This document shows positions 29,588 to 41,514 of a DNA stretch of 64,000 nucleotides, one piece after another. A program made the position numbers and the translations under genes. The stretch's first letter is position 1. Each line of letters begins with the position of its first letter. The notes below the pieces were generated by a model. The model made no database searches. It was not told where the DNA came from and saw nothing but the letters and a program-made list of their open reading frames with translations. This stretch comes from Archivesica marissinica (lineage: Eukaryota > Mollusca > Bivalvia > Venerida > Vesicomyidae): assembly GCA_014843695.1 (NCBI GenBank), contig CM026402.1, forward strand, positions 18,814,297 through 18,878,296. Reading direction: 5' to 3'.

Positions 29588-29785
29588 TTATTATACACAT
29601 TTATTTTAGCTCTATTGCGAAACAAATTCTTACAACTTATATCAATCACTCTCAAGACCTCATTCCGGATGTAATACTAATGCATCGCCACGAAGGAGAG
29701 AGAAGAGGCAATGTGGAATTTAAATGTCATGCCTATGGGCACAATCGTAACGGCTCCAGCGGGGCTCGAACTCCGGACATTTACA
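29588..29785 (-). mobile_element. SINE, family 4
   Basis: Minus-strand tail ATTGCGAAACAAATTC, CTCTCAAGACCTCATTCC, body GGGCACAATCGTAACGGCTC and half of the head (GGGGCTCGAACTCC). Confidence 0.82.
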
Positions 29786-29852
29786 TACTAATATAAACAT
29801 ACAAGTTTGTTACACAATAAACAATACACGAACATGTGATAGGATTATGTAT

Positions 29853-30788
29853 GATCTCAAGAGGCAGCTATTACATGTTCAAGGACCAAATACACGCTCT
29901 GTTCTTAGACTATCTACTGGCAAACTTGTTAATGATCTCAAGAGGCAGCTATTACATGTTCAAGGACCAAATAATGATCTCAAGAGGCAGCTATTACATG
30001 TTCAAGGACCAAATACACGCTCTGTTCTTAGACTATCTACTGGCAAACTTGTTAATGATCTCAAGAGGCAGCTATTACATGTTCAAGGACCAAATACACG
30101 CTCTGTTCTTAGACTATCTACTGGCAAACTTGTTAATGATCTCAAGAGGCAGCTATTACATGTTCAAGGACCAAATACACGCTCTGTTCTTAGACTATCT
30201 ACTGGCAAACTTGTTAATGATCTCAAGAGGCAGCTATTACATGTTCAAGGACCAAATACACGCTCTGTTCTTAGACTATCTACTGGCAAACTTGTTAATG
30301 ATCTCAAGAGGCAGCTATTACATGTTCAAGGACCAAATACACGCTCTGTTCTTAGACTATCTACTGGCAAACTTGTTAATGATCTCAAGAGGCAGCTATT
30401 ACATGTTCAAGGACCAAATACACGCTCTGTTCTTAGACTATCTACTGGCAAACTTGTTAATGATCTCAAGAGGCAGCTATTACATGTTCAAGGACCAAAT
30501 ACACGCTCTGTTCTTAGACTATCTACTGGCAAACTTGTTAATGATCTCAAGAGGCAGCTATTACATGTTCAAGGACCAAATACACGCTCTGTTCTTAGAC
30601 TATCTACTGGCAAACTTGTTAATGATCTCAAGAGGCAGCTATTACATGTTCAAGGACCAAATACACGCTCTGTTCTTAGACTATCTACTGGCAAACTTGT
30701 TAATGATCTCAAGAGGCAGCTATTACATTTTCAAGGACCAAATACACGCTCTGCTCTTAATCTATCTACTGGCAAACTTGTTAATGAT
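29853..30788 (+). repeat. 81-bp tandem repeat, open in two frames
   Basis: About 11.5 near-identical units (GATCTCAAGAGGCAGCTATT ... GGCAAACTTGTTAAT), one of them shortened. Since 81 = 27 codons, a 349-aa frame (29836-30885) and a 319-aa frame (29847-30806) run through it, with repeats containing SRGSYYMFKDQIHALFLDYL or LKRQLLHVQGPNTRSVL. No known domain. The last unit carries several changes. Most likely an intergenic minisatellite. Confidence 0.93.
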
Positions 30789-31009
30789 ATCATCAATACA
30801 TCATGACATTCATCGTCCATCATTAATGCCAATTAACTTCATTCATAAGCTGGCGAGAAGCCATATTCACCAAGACGGGTTTTAACACTATAAGCCCAAT
30901 TATTGACGCCATTTATCTTCCATTGATATTGAACATCAAATTCATATACCTCACATTGAATAGAGAGGTCTGACATTGATGAGCAAAGATCTGCACTGGC
31001 TTTAGTTTG

Positions 31010-31262
31010 AAAAATGAGTGTGTGTATGTTTTATGTTTATTCATCGTCGCTACCAGTTTCCCATATGAGCGACGCCTCGTGGAGAGATTAGTCATTTTAG
31101 ATATGTGGAGGATAGTGCAATGATACAGACAGAGACTCATTGCAGAATCTCCTCTGGTTCTTTTACGTGCACGGTGTTAAGCGCCGACATGAGACCTCGG
31201 TTTAACGTCCTATCTGAAAGACTGTTAATTTTATTAGGGTCAGACGGGGGAACGAACCTGCG
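31010..31262 (-). mobile_element. SINE, family 1, 5' end cut within the head
   Basis: Minus strand; the sequence stops at CCAGGGATCGCAGGTTCG and abuts the 3' end of the LINE at 31266. Confidence 0.85.
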
Positions 31263-32963
31263 ATCCCTGGATAAGATAAATTTTATTTGGAGTCGGCAAG
31301 ACATATCACAAATAACATAAGCTCTGATGAGATTTTATAACAACATGTGTATATGAATAACAGAAGTAAAACAGCTATGGGAAATAAAAATTTGATTTAA
31401 ATTAGACACTCTATGCTAAAACAGAACATGCTTATTTAGTCGAACAGTAAAATTAGACATAAGATGAACATAAGAAGCTACATAATAAAAGAATAAGACA
31501 ACAGCCATGCAGGCAACTAAGATGACGCATAAAAGAAAACTAAAAATGCAATCTAAACTATAGCTGAAATGAACTCCATGCTGATCCTTCATTGTGGACC
31601 CATTACCTGGCATAGTATACTACACACTTACAGTCATTTCCATTCCAAGATGAAATCAAGCTCTTGAAATGACTGAAGCTAGTTGTAGCCCTGAATTCAT
31701 CAGGTAGGAAAATCCACAGCACGGGAGCAGCATAGATGAACGTGTCTTACCGTATGTGCTGGTTCTTACATGTGGTATATTCAAAATATTTGAATATCTA
31801 AAGTTATATTTTGATTCCCTTTTTGCAACTGAATCACATAATACAGGAGGTGCTAGTTTATTTACAATTTTAAATGTTTCTAGTGCCATTGTTCTCATCC
31901 GTGCGTACATGCACAGTTGGAATGTTTGCTCTACACCACAATAGTTCAGCAACTGGTGTTTTATAATTATTGTGCACACATTTTATTGCACGATCCTGAA
32001 TGTGTTCCCATTTTCTTAGTATTTGGCTCGGAACAAAAATGCCATGCATGTGAACAAAAGTTGAAGTTTGACAGAACAAATGTGTGGAAAATTGTTAACC
32101 TGTTAATTTTGCTTAAGTTTTAGTATGTTCACTTGTTGTGCAGCTTTTTTACATACATTACTAATATGAAAGTCAAAGTTTAACTTACAATCAATGTCAA
32201 CACCCAGTAACTTTAACTACTTGGTCACATGAAATATTAGTTTCACCTAGTATAAAAACTGAACACTTACTAGCAGTTTTATTACCTACAGCTATAGACT
32301 GAAATGTATCAGGATTAGCCTGCATACAGTTAAAATGAAACCAGTCTTAAAATTTGACTTTCTGTTTGGAGAACATTTTAACCTCTTCAAAATTTGGAGA
32401 ATTAAACGATAAAGTATTGTCATCGGCATAGTTGTATAATGTGCCTCTTTGAATGAAATAAAATAATAGCATTTATAAATACATTAATTAACAGGGAACC
32501 GAGTATAGATCCTTGTGGCACCCTTTTGTAATATTATCCTTACTTATCCAATACTTACTGCTGCACCTATTTTAATTTGTTGTTTTCTTTTGGTAAGATC
32601 ATATTCTAACATGTTTACAGACTGTTTGGAAAGGCCATAATATGATAATTTTGCCAAGAGAATAATATGAGGCAAACAGTCAGAAGCCTTAGAGAGGTCC
32701 AAATGTATGACTGCTACATCGTCTTTTTTGTCTATGGCAACTTTCCAATATTCTAGTAATTTCAACAAAGTAGTTTGACAACCATGATTTTATTATATGT
32801 TCAAAATATGAAGATAGTTGTTTAGATAAGACTTTCTCAAAAATCTTGGATGGAATAGGCAAGATACTGATTGGCCCAGAGTTACATTTATCCACTGGAT
32901 CCTTCCCTTTAAATATAGGGGTAACTTGAGCTTGCTTTAGTATATCTGGGGAAATGCCATTGG

Positions 32964-35900
32964 TAGTGTGGTACATTTTGTAATGTTGTGGGAATTTTTG
33001 CTCAAGTTTGATTTTTTGTGTTATTTAGGTTATTTAGACACCAAAGAGTAAAAAAAGTATTTTATACATTTTTTTCAATCACTATATTGGCGGCCATCTT
33101 GAATTTCAAAATGGCCACCATTTCCAAACTATTCTGTACAATATCTCTACCTGTAGACAACCTAGGACATTGATGTTGGTGTCTATGCCCACATTTTAAG
33201 GGTACAGGAATCTGAAAATGCCATTATTAAAGTGTTAGTACATATGGATGTTAATATAACAGCTATGTGTGGAATGTGTGTGTACATATTATAGGATTTT
33301 TAGCAAAATAATTTTTTATTTAATATTGCACATGAACTTGTATAATTTATATGGCTTATGAATTTGGCTTACCATCATTTAAAATACTGTGGAAAGAGAC
33401 ATTAATTTATTCCCTATCAGAATCCATATCTACAGTTTGTTGTGTGTTTAAGCAGTTGTCATCACCCTCACATTCACACATCTCTGTACAGCACAGATTG
33501 TTCTGTTTACATGTACATCTACCAGAACACTAACTTTACAGTTGCACTTTAGTAGTTCTACGACTGCTGCTGGGGCAGCTTGCACAGCAGACACCAGCCT
33601 GTCATTGTCTTTCATCCAACATAGGTTACATGGATCAAGGAGTGTTGGATCAAGTACTCTATCCTGAGCCCATATATGTGCTTGAAGGTGAGAGCGCAAT
33701 ATATGTTGAAGCCAATCACCATCATTTGGCGGAAGCCGATCAACGCCTTCATTTGCAGAACGTCTTCTGTACTTCTGCAACCTCAGGGAACCAGGATCAC
33801 TACCGGAGACATTAGTTGTGCTTCCAAGCATACAAAGAAACTCTTTGCACCCAGTAATCACATCTTCCTGTGGCGTATCACCTTCTCCAAGTTGTGAAAG
33901 TGCTAAAATAATATGTTAAGGAGCCTTCATAAACACCTTCAGTCCTGTTTTCTTTCCAACTCTACTAATATGTCCTGTTGTGTCTGCTCCAGTGATGGCA
34001 TGGAACCCAGGCAAAGCAGCTGCCTTTTCTGACCCTAATTTTGTATAAATTGCTTCTAAGTCTACTCTTCTTCGATGTTCACTGGTGCCTGTTACAATAC
34101 CAGACTTTAAACCCAACAGATTTAGTCTTCGTAAAATGAGGACCCACAGTCTATGTCCTGTGTAAAGAAATCAACCTCATTACCATTTTCTTCATTCACC
34201 ACCTCCACTGCATGTAGCATCATGACAGTGTCTGCTTCCTCGTGTGTGCTGATGTCTGTGGTTGGGTGGTAATTTGGTAAGTTGTTTCATGATTTTCATG
34301 CGAGTTGCTGTAACTACTGGCTTCTTACACAGTGCTATTTCTTTCTCAGCTAAGAAGAAGGTAAGCTGATCTTTAGTCTTCTTGCTAGATAGAAACTTTG
34401 TTTTGTCCTTTATAGGAGTGGAAATCTCAATATGTAGGTCTTCACTAGGGCAATCCTTCCCGTATCTGATGTTGTCCTTGATTTGTAATTTCTTGGCATA
34501 ATTGTCAAAAATGTGTCCACCAGTGTATTCATTTAGCATGGCATCAATGTTATTAGCAAAAGTTTTGCCAAGATCTTCACAGGACATAAATGTGACTGCA
34601 TGCACCATCGCCTCAACAACTGCCATGTCATCTATAATGAGGTATCTCTTGTTGATGTTGGATGTAATAGATTGATTGTCATTCGACTTTAGCTGATACT
34701 CGTTGGTGTTACTTTTGATAGTTATCTTCTTGGACAGATTATCCCAGTTTTTATATTTCAGTTTGGTCATACGGCCCCACAAGTTTACATCTCCACGTAT
34801 ACGGTTTTCGACAAAGGATTCCTTTGCATTTTCTCCTCGAACCTCTAAGTTAAGAACACTTTCCTGTGTTTCTTTTCCCAACACTTTCTTGCTCATGCAG
34901 TTAAATAGATGTGCTCCTTTGTCTTTCAATATCTTTAGCTGAATATGCACATGAAGTGAATTCCACAATATTCTGAGCATAATCCAGTCTGTTGTAGGCA
35001 AAAACGTATGTGGAAAGTTTTTCCAAAGATGCTAAATACAATGGTAAGTTGGGATCCTTGACAGATCGATGGAAATACAGAAGTGTCTGGACTTGGTGCA
35101 TGTATATATGAATCCATCTATACATAGGAAATGCGTCATGGCTCTTGTCAAAATCATCCAACTGTTTTTCTATATTTATGCTTTCTATCTGTACCATCAA
35201 TCCTTTGTGGAAAATTTGAATAGCTGTTCTGTCAACAAGGTCACCTCTACATGCTTCAGCCAAAACACCCAAGCTGCTATTTAGAGCTAGTTGCACTTGA
35301 GGATTTTCAGAAAAGTATTCCTGGAACCAAAGGTTAGATAACACTTGTAATGTTGTTTCATGAGCATCCACAGCTCGGTTGTGGTGGCTACCATTTATTA
35401 TTTGATTGATAACAACTGAGCCGTACAGTCCCGATTGAACCCAGGTCTCGTCGATACCACTATGCTCTATAGTCTTCCCTAAACACCTGATAGAACAAAG
35501 ACTGGTGTGAAAAGGGCCTGGCAATATCCACCACTTATCCTTGTACTGGTCACTGAGATGCTTGAATTTAACTTCCCTTTTGTAAAGGTCCATATCAAAA
35601 GTAACCATGATCTTTCTATTGTTCTCAGGACATACAACTCTATGTAGCTGATATAAGTGTTCTAATATTGTCACCAGTGTGGACAACTCATGAGCTGGAT
35701 TATTTATTATGGACAGAGAGTGGTTATAGTCAACATTCAGTAACATTTTAATAGCATTCATTCATATTTTGTTAAACACCTCTATAAAACATGTTAAACC
35801 ATCATCTTAGTACAATTTATATTAGTTTGATGTGTTCTGCAATATTGTTAATGTAATTTCCAGATTCCCAGACTCCTAAAATGTGGGTATATGTACCAAA

Positions 35901-36177
35901 ATCAAGGCCCTATATCATCTACAAGTAGAGATATTGTCCAAAATAGGTTTAAAATGGTGGCCATTTTGAAATCCAAGATGGCCGCGAATATAGTGATTGA
36001 AAAAAAATTCCCACAACTATTTTAAAAGCTACAAAATGTGCCAATATAGTGATTGAAAAAAATGTATAAAATACTTTTTTTACTCTTTGGTAACTAAATA
36101 ACATAAATAACACAAACAATCAAACTTGAGCAAAATTTCCCGCAACTATTTTAAAAGCTACAAAATGTACCACACTA
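32964..36177 (-). mobile_element. 3.2-kb TIR DNA transposon, possibly Academ-like, inserted in a LINE
   Basis: Both ends carry the inverted terminus TAGTGTGGTACATTTTGTA (32964 rightwards, 36177 leftwards). Inverted similarity continues for about 150-250 bp, including CAAGTTTGATT, AAGTATTTTATACATTTTTT and a GCGGCCATCTTG box. TGG flanks both ends (32961-32963, 36178-36180) as a 3-bp target duplication. Removing the element and one TGG restores the reading frame of the surrounding LINE. Inside is one broken gene on the minus strand. A 3-4 bp duplication and a nuclease-like plus Cys-rich protein are what I recall of the Academ superfamily; this was not checked. Confidence 0.85.
33440..35761 (-). 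pseudogene. Transposon protein with FDxxLY, HEEAD, TG(A/C)D and Cys-rich motifs, frameshifted
   Basis: Frame 35761-34901 (286 aa) has VTFDMDLYKREVKFK, LPGPFHTSLCSI and a helical region with DAHETTLQVLSN. It passes by frameshift into 35001-34192, which holds KESFVENRIRGD, YLIIDDMAVVEAM and DNYAKKLQIKDNIRYGKD. HEEADTVMMLHA is read in another frame at about 34240-34205. 34116-33916 has LPGFHAITGADTTGHISRVG, and 33861-33448 has RLPPNDGDWLQHI and PAAVVELLKCNCK. The Cys-rich tail then needs a further frame change (CTCK, CCTEMCECEG) at about 33520-33460. This motif order belongs to an uncharacterised protein type common in marine invertebrate genomes. The middle looks like a PIN/XPG-type nuclease fold and the N-terminal part may be a DDE-type transposase. 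Four or more frameshifts make it a pseudogene, unless some are assembly errors. The usual N-terminal part seems absent. Confidence 0.7.
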
Positions 36178-36180
36178 TGG

Positions 36181-37060
36181 AGATAGGCATATTAACAAGT
36201 TTTGTAATTGGTGGGACTAATGCCTCCTTACCAGGAGATAGACATATTAACAAGTTTTGTAATTGGTGGAACTAATGCCGCCTTACCAGGAGATAGACAT
36301 ATTAACACGTTTTGTAATTGGTGGGACTAATGCCTCCTTACCAGGAGATAGACATATTAACACGTTTTGTGATTGGTGGGACTAATGCCTCCTTACCAGG
36401 AGATAGACATATTAACACATTTTGTAATTGGTGGGACTAATGCCTCCTTACCAGGAGATAGACATATTAACAAGTTTTGTAATTGGTGGAACTAATGCAG
36501 CCTTACCAGGAGATAGACATATTAACAAGTTTTGTAATTGGTGGGACTAATGCCTCCTTACCAGGAGATAGACATATTAACACGTTTTGTAATTGGTGGG
36601 ACTAATGCCTCCTTACCAGGAGATAGACATATTAACAAGTTTTGTGATTGGTGGGACTAATGCCTCCTTACCAGGAGATAGACACATTAACAAGTTTTGT
36701 GATTGGTGGGACTAATGCCTCCTTACCAGGAGATAGACATATTAACAAGTGTTGTGATTGGTGGGACTAATGCCTCCTTACCAGGAGATAGACATATTAA
36801 CAAGTTTTGTAATTGGTGGGACTAATGCCTCCTTACCAGGAGATAGACACATTAACAAGTTTTGTGATTGGTGGGACTAATGCCTCCTTACCAGGAGATA
36901 GACACATTAACAAGTTGTGTGATTGGTGGGACTAATGCCTCCTTACCAGGAGATAGACACATTAACACGTTTTGTGATTGGTGGGACTAATGCCTCCTTA
37001 CCAGGAGATAGACACATTAACAAGTTTTGTAATTGGTGGAACTAATGCCACCTTACCAGC
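36181..37060 (-). repeat. 55-bp tandem array derived from LINE reverse-transcriptase codons
   Basis: About 16 copies of a 55-bp unit (plus-strand core AGGAGATAGACATATTAAC, then GGTGGGACTAATGCCTCC). On the minus strand the unit reads ALVPPITKLVNMSIS, the reverse-transcriptase segment just before the transposon insertion point. As 55 is not a multiple of 3, the array destroys the frame. Confidence 0.9.
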
Positions 37061-37572
37061 TTTTACTAATTTGACTGAGATTTTATCAGCACCAGTTGCT
37101 TTTTTGGGATTAAATTTAGTTATAATTTTTGAGATATCTACCTCTTCTACTGGTTTAAAATTAAAACTAATATCCATAACACATTTTTCTTGGATGATTT
37201 GACTGATCAAACACATAATCCTTGCCAATGTCTTTGGCAACATTTGTTAAAAAAATAATTAAATATCTCAGCAACTTTAGAATTTTCTGACACAGTCTTA
37301 CTAATTTCATTTAGAATATTTTTATGTTGTGTATTTACAGATTGTTTGGACACTTATGGCTTAATAGTACCCCAAAAATCAGAAGTTTTACTTCCACATA
37401 TACATCTTTCCTGGAAATATTTATTTATAGATTTTTTCTTTAGTTTATTTACACAATTCCTACACTTTCTATAATTCATGTTTTAGAGTTTTTGGATTTT
37501 AAAAATTTATTATACTACATTTTCTTTTGGTATATTGCTTTTCATAACTCACTGTTCATGTAAGGTACCTGG

Positions 37573-37678
37573 TCTGGAGGTTATAAAACTTTTCTCCAAT
37601 CTCAAAACTCAGTCTCAAGCATCTGATTGGTTCAGCTGACAGTAACTCTCAGAATCAACCAATCAGATCATTTGAACT
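37573..37678. mobile_element. Short palindromic MITE, family C, inside the LINE
   Basis: GGAGGTTATAAAACTTTTCTC and ATCTGATTGGTTCAGC face TCAACCAATCAGATC. It interrupts the LINE linker. Confidence 0.75.
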
Positions 37679-37877
37679 TTTTTATATATTTGTTTAACTG
37701 GTACATGTTTATCAAAAATAGAAACAACATCAGTTTTTCTCATACACTTGGTTACAACTAGCTCCAACTTGATCCTGTACATCACGTACCTGTAGGCTAC
37801 ATTTCTCAAATCATGAAGGAAGTTCTCAATGTTTAAATTTCTAAAACTTTTGCACTGAATTTTTTTTACAGTCCAGT

Positions 37878-37925
37878 GATTACCAGTCCAACGTGTTACC
37901 ACTGGAGGTCCGTCTTGGAAACGAC
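37878..37925 (-). mobile_element. SINE family 1 head fragment
   Basis: Minus-strand AGTGGTAACACGTTGGACTG and GTAATCACTGGACTG match the family 1 head. It marks the 5' limit of the LINE fragment. Confidence 0.6.
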
Positions 37926-38115
37926 CGTTCTCAGTTGCAATTTGACCCAAAGACAAAAAAGATAAACTTGTAAAGGCGAAACTGCTTACACGATTGTCTT
38001 TGAATATGTTAGTTGCAACATGTCATGCACACACTGTTTGTCTTTGTATATTTGTGAAAACATATCAAATTCATCGACAAAGTTATCTTCAAGTTGAAGA
38101 TGTGAAGGATATGCA

Positions 38116-38340
38116 TGCATGCTTCCGTGGTCCAGTGGCAGGGCGTCTGATTTGGAATCGAACGGCCCCAGGTTCGATACTCGGTCAGGCCACGTATGCA
38201 GTGTTGTTGAGCAAGCACCTCACACACATTGCTTAGTACTGGTTAACCACTTAGGTCGGCTAAGCCTGTCCAGGAAAACATGTCTAGGTCCCCCGCAAAG
38301 GGTTTGACATTAATGGAACATACATGTATACATGCATCAA
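38116..38340 (+). mobile_element. tRNA-derived SINE, family 3
   Basis: Head TTCCGTGGTCCAGTGGCAGG / GGTTCGATACTCGGTC, body CTTAGTACTGGTTAACCAC, AAAACATGTCTAGGTCCCCC, GTTTGACATTAATGG. Confidence 0.85.
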
Positions 38341-39301
38341 TGCCCGTTGAAGTTGAAGTTCCTCGTCTTCAGCATTATAAGGAGGCTATGCTCAGTGAGG
38401 AGTTGAATTTGTCATTCAAAGTGACATGTGCTCTTTCTATGTAAACATTTCAATGAATCCATGCAAATTATAAGGATGATATATCAATTGGGTATCACAT
38501 TTATAAGGTATACAACTACTAAATATTTGATTGCACATGGTGTTATACAACGAAGGGAGATAACTCATGCAATTTCGACACGCCTATAAATGTTGACAAG
38601 GTCTGATGCTTAGCTTAGTATGACACGAGTCTATAGGCGAAATATTCATCAATTTATGTATTCTAAATAACCAATTTTTAAACCGTTTTCTAAAGAAATG
38701 GAAATAATAATACGATGGATGGACCTACATAGCTTCCGTAAGTCCCATTGTGGTGATTGGTTAAATTATTTAGGTAATTCCCCCCTAAGTTGGAATTTCT
38801 CTTCCGTTCTCAAAGTAGATTTTTACTGTCTGTGCATTTTTTTCCATCCGTTTGAAACGGTAATTAGATTAAAACTGCTACAAAAGTAAGTGACAATATT
38901 TGATTAACGATATTTCTTTAAAACGTGTTTGTATTGAGAGTATATTTTTAGTTGTCATTAGTTTTCGCGACACGTTATCCAACGAATGACAGATTGCTCA
39001 ATGTATTACAGTAATCCTAGTATTTTGGATGAGCTTTTGGCCAAGATTTTGCTTCAGTATTTATACCATGCACAGAAAATAACCAGATGAATCTCTGTAC
39101 TTGTAGTGTATAGCATACATGGGTAGAACATTGACATGGGTAGCTCAGTTGCCGACTTGGTAGTGTAAGCTTATGCTGTTAGGGGTTCTTGTGACTGTGT
39201 ATATGTCCAACATCGGGTCACTAACCGTTCTGCTCTTTGTTTTGTCAATTGAAAGATGGCGAAGATATAGGGAAGGCAAAGGACTAGGAATACTAGGATT
39301 G
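38341..39301. other. Unassigned sequence
   Basis: No gene recognised. A tRNA-like GGGTAGCTCAGTTGCCGAC at about 39139 may be another SINE head; a similar one lies near 39570. Confidence 0.45.
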
Positions 39302-39530
39302 TCACTGTGGCTCCAGGAGTTCGAGCTCCGCTGGAGCCGTTATGATTGTGCCCTTAGGCAAGGCATTTAATTTCCACGTTGCCTCGATGGGAAACAAGTT
39401 ATTACAACTTACATTAATCACTCTCGAGACCTCATTCCTGATGGAATCCATCGCCACGAGGGAGAGAGAAGAGGCAAAGTGAAATTTAAATGCCTTACCT
39501 AAGGGCACAATCGTAACGGCTCCAAAAGGG
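39302..39530. mobile_element. Two family 4 SINE pieces in inverted arrangement
   Basis: 39311-39390 is plus-strand (GGAGTTCGAGCTCCGCTGG, GTGCCCTTAGGCAAGGC). 39390-39530 is minus-strand tail and body (GGAAACAAGTTATTACAAC to GGGCACAATCGTAACGGCTC). Together they form a hairpin of about 80 bp arms. Confidence 0.82.
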
Positions 39531-39894
39531 GGAAGAGTGTAATGCATTTTTGGCGTGGGTAGAACATAGGCCTGGCTAGCTCAGGTGATAGAGCTATCCA
39601 ACTAGTGTTCGGTAGAGCTATCCGAGTCCCGACTAGTGTTCGTGAGGTCGTCTGGTCACTAACTTTTCAACACTTTCTAGGCTTGATCACTATCTATCTT
39701 CCTCTATTGTCGAACCCCTCGCGGGGATGTAGACATGTGTGTCAAAAACCGCAAAGATGTTAAAAAGTATGAGTAGTTAAAAGCATAAATATAAGAAAGT
39801 AATGAAAAGTAAGTTGGGTTAAGAGTTTAAACGCAGCTGCACAGAACAACTATGGGCTGGCATGATCACTTCAGTCAATCAGTGTGCATTCAAG

Positions 39895-40045
39895 ACAGAT
39901 GGACAGGTGGGTTTTCTCCGAGTATTCTGGTTTCCTTCCCACATGAATGACCACATATACGCTTTCATCCGAGCCAACGAGAGTGATTAATATAAGTTGT
40001 TAAAACATGCTTCGCAATCGTTGTAAAATAAATTAAAGTTTTAAA
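39895..40045 (+). mobile_element. SINE, family 5, 5'-truncated
   Basis: GGACAGGTGGGTTTTCTCCG, then CGCTTTCATCCGAGCCAACG and CATGCTTCGCAATCGTTG; head missing. Confidence 0.82.
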
Positions 40046-40814
40046 GAAAAAACTATAAAAAAACTGGAGCAATTGACCAGTACATCACATCATACTGCCG
40101 AACAATCAGTAATGATTATGATTGGCAGACGCAGTCTAGAACAGTTAGTTAATCTAAAATGTTATGTGCAAGTTAAAAAGATAAAAGGATCTACAAAGCT
40201 ATAGTTAAAAGCAGACAGTACAAGGATTAGAGAGAGTTCGAGTCGAGTCTGCTGTATATATGTCTGTAGACTGTTCCATAGCCTGATTGTTCTTGGGGAA
40301 AATGAGTTGGCATGATATTGGGCAATGTTTATGAGAGATACTCAAGGATACTACATTTATATGAGTGCTGTTCCAAATCCACGCTCTTATCACGGATGCC
40401 ACACATTCTATAGGTGTTTTACATTCAGAATATTGTGGTGAATTTTAGTTTTGTACGAGAAATTCGAGAATGTACAAATCAAACCTATACTGAATTTAAT
40501 TACTTTTCATAGTACTACTCACTGTCAACAATGTCCCCAATCCTGGCAGGCCATCATTTGGTTACCTAGGGTTCCTGGTGTCGGTCGCTAATGGTGCCAA
40601 TTGCGACAGAAAACAAATATTGGCGCTAAATTTTGTGAATTTGTGAACATATTTGGCGCAATTATTTTGTGTGTGCATATTTTGCAGGCCATATCAATTG
40701 GTCACCTTGTTATGTAATATCTGTTACCGGCATACTAAGGCGTATTTATCCAATATTTCCTGTTATCGTTTTCGCAAGTACATGTATGTCAAGTGTCATT
40801 TCACGAGTGATATT
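40046..40814. other. Unassigned sequence
   Basis: No coding frame or repeat recognised. Confidence 0.45.
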
Positions 40815-41514
40815 CAGGGCTTATATGAAGCTACATCGGTTGTAGGCACATGCCTATACAGGAAATTATAGGAAGCTACATCGGTTGTAGGCACATGCCT
40901 ATACAGGGCCTATATGAAGTTACATCGGTTGTAGGCATATGCCTATACAGGGCCTAGCCGCCTATATGAAGCTACATCGTTTGTAGGCACATGCCTATAC
41001 AGGGCCTATATGAAGCTACATCGGTTGTAGGCATATGCCTATACAGGGCCTATATATGAAGCTACATCGTTTGTAGGCACATGCCTATACAGGGCCTATA
41101 TGAAGCTACATCGGTTGTAGGCATATGCCTATACAGGAAATTATAGGAAGCTACATCGGTTGTAGGCATATGCCTATACAGGGCCTATAGGAAGCTACAT
41201 CAGTTGTAGGCATATGCCTATACAGGGTCTATTATAAGAAGCTACATCGGTTGTAGGCATATGCCTATGCAGGGCCTATAGGAAGCTACATTGGTTGTAG
41301 GCATATGCCTATACAGGAAATTATAGGAAGCTACATTGGTTGTAGGCATATGCCTATACAGAGCCTATTAGGAAGTTACATCGGTTGTAGGCATATGCCT
41401 ATGCAGGGCCTATAGGAAGCTACTTCGGTTGTAGGCATATGCCTATGCAGGGCCTATAGGAAGCTACATCGGTTGTAGGCATATGCCTATGCAGGAATTA
41501 TAGGAAGCTACATT
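40815..41514 (+). repeat. 44-bp minisatellite with short palindromes
   Basis: About 16 units of GGAAGCTACATCGGTTGTAG + GCATATGCCTATACAGGGCC; the TAGGCATATGCCTA palindrome is in most units. Confidence 0.92.

Larger units (their letters stand above)
31266..37870 (-). pseudogene. CR1-like LINE on the minus strand, split by a DNA transposon
   Basis: Read on the minus strand from 37870: an endonuclease/linker part (SFRNLNIENFLHDLRNV, DKHVPVKQIYKK, about 37690-37860), a palindromic MITE insertion (37573-37678), a linker (37230-37510, with VAEIFNYFFTNVAKDIG), early reverse transcriptase (FNPKKATGADKIS, 37000-37240), a 55-bp tandem array (36181-37060), then the 3.2-kb transposon. The reverse transcriptase resumes at 32960-32700 (ILKQAQVTPIFKGKDPVDKC, ILPIPSKIFEKVLSKQL), with HLDLSKASDCLPH at about 32710-32660 and the C-terminal ETFKIVNKLAPPVL at 31870. 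The DLSKAFD box reads DLSKASD. Several frameshifts make it inactive. The 3' end lies near 31266, abutting a SINE. Confidence 0.8.
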
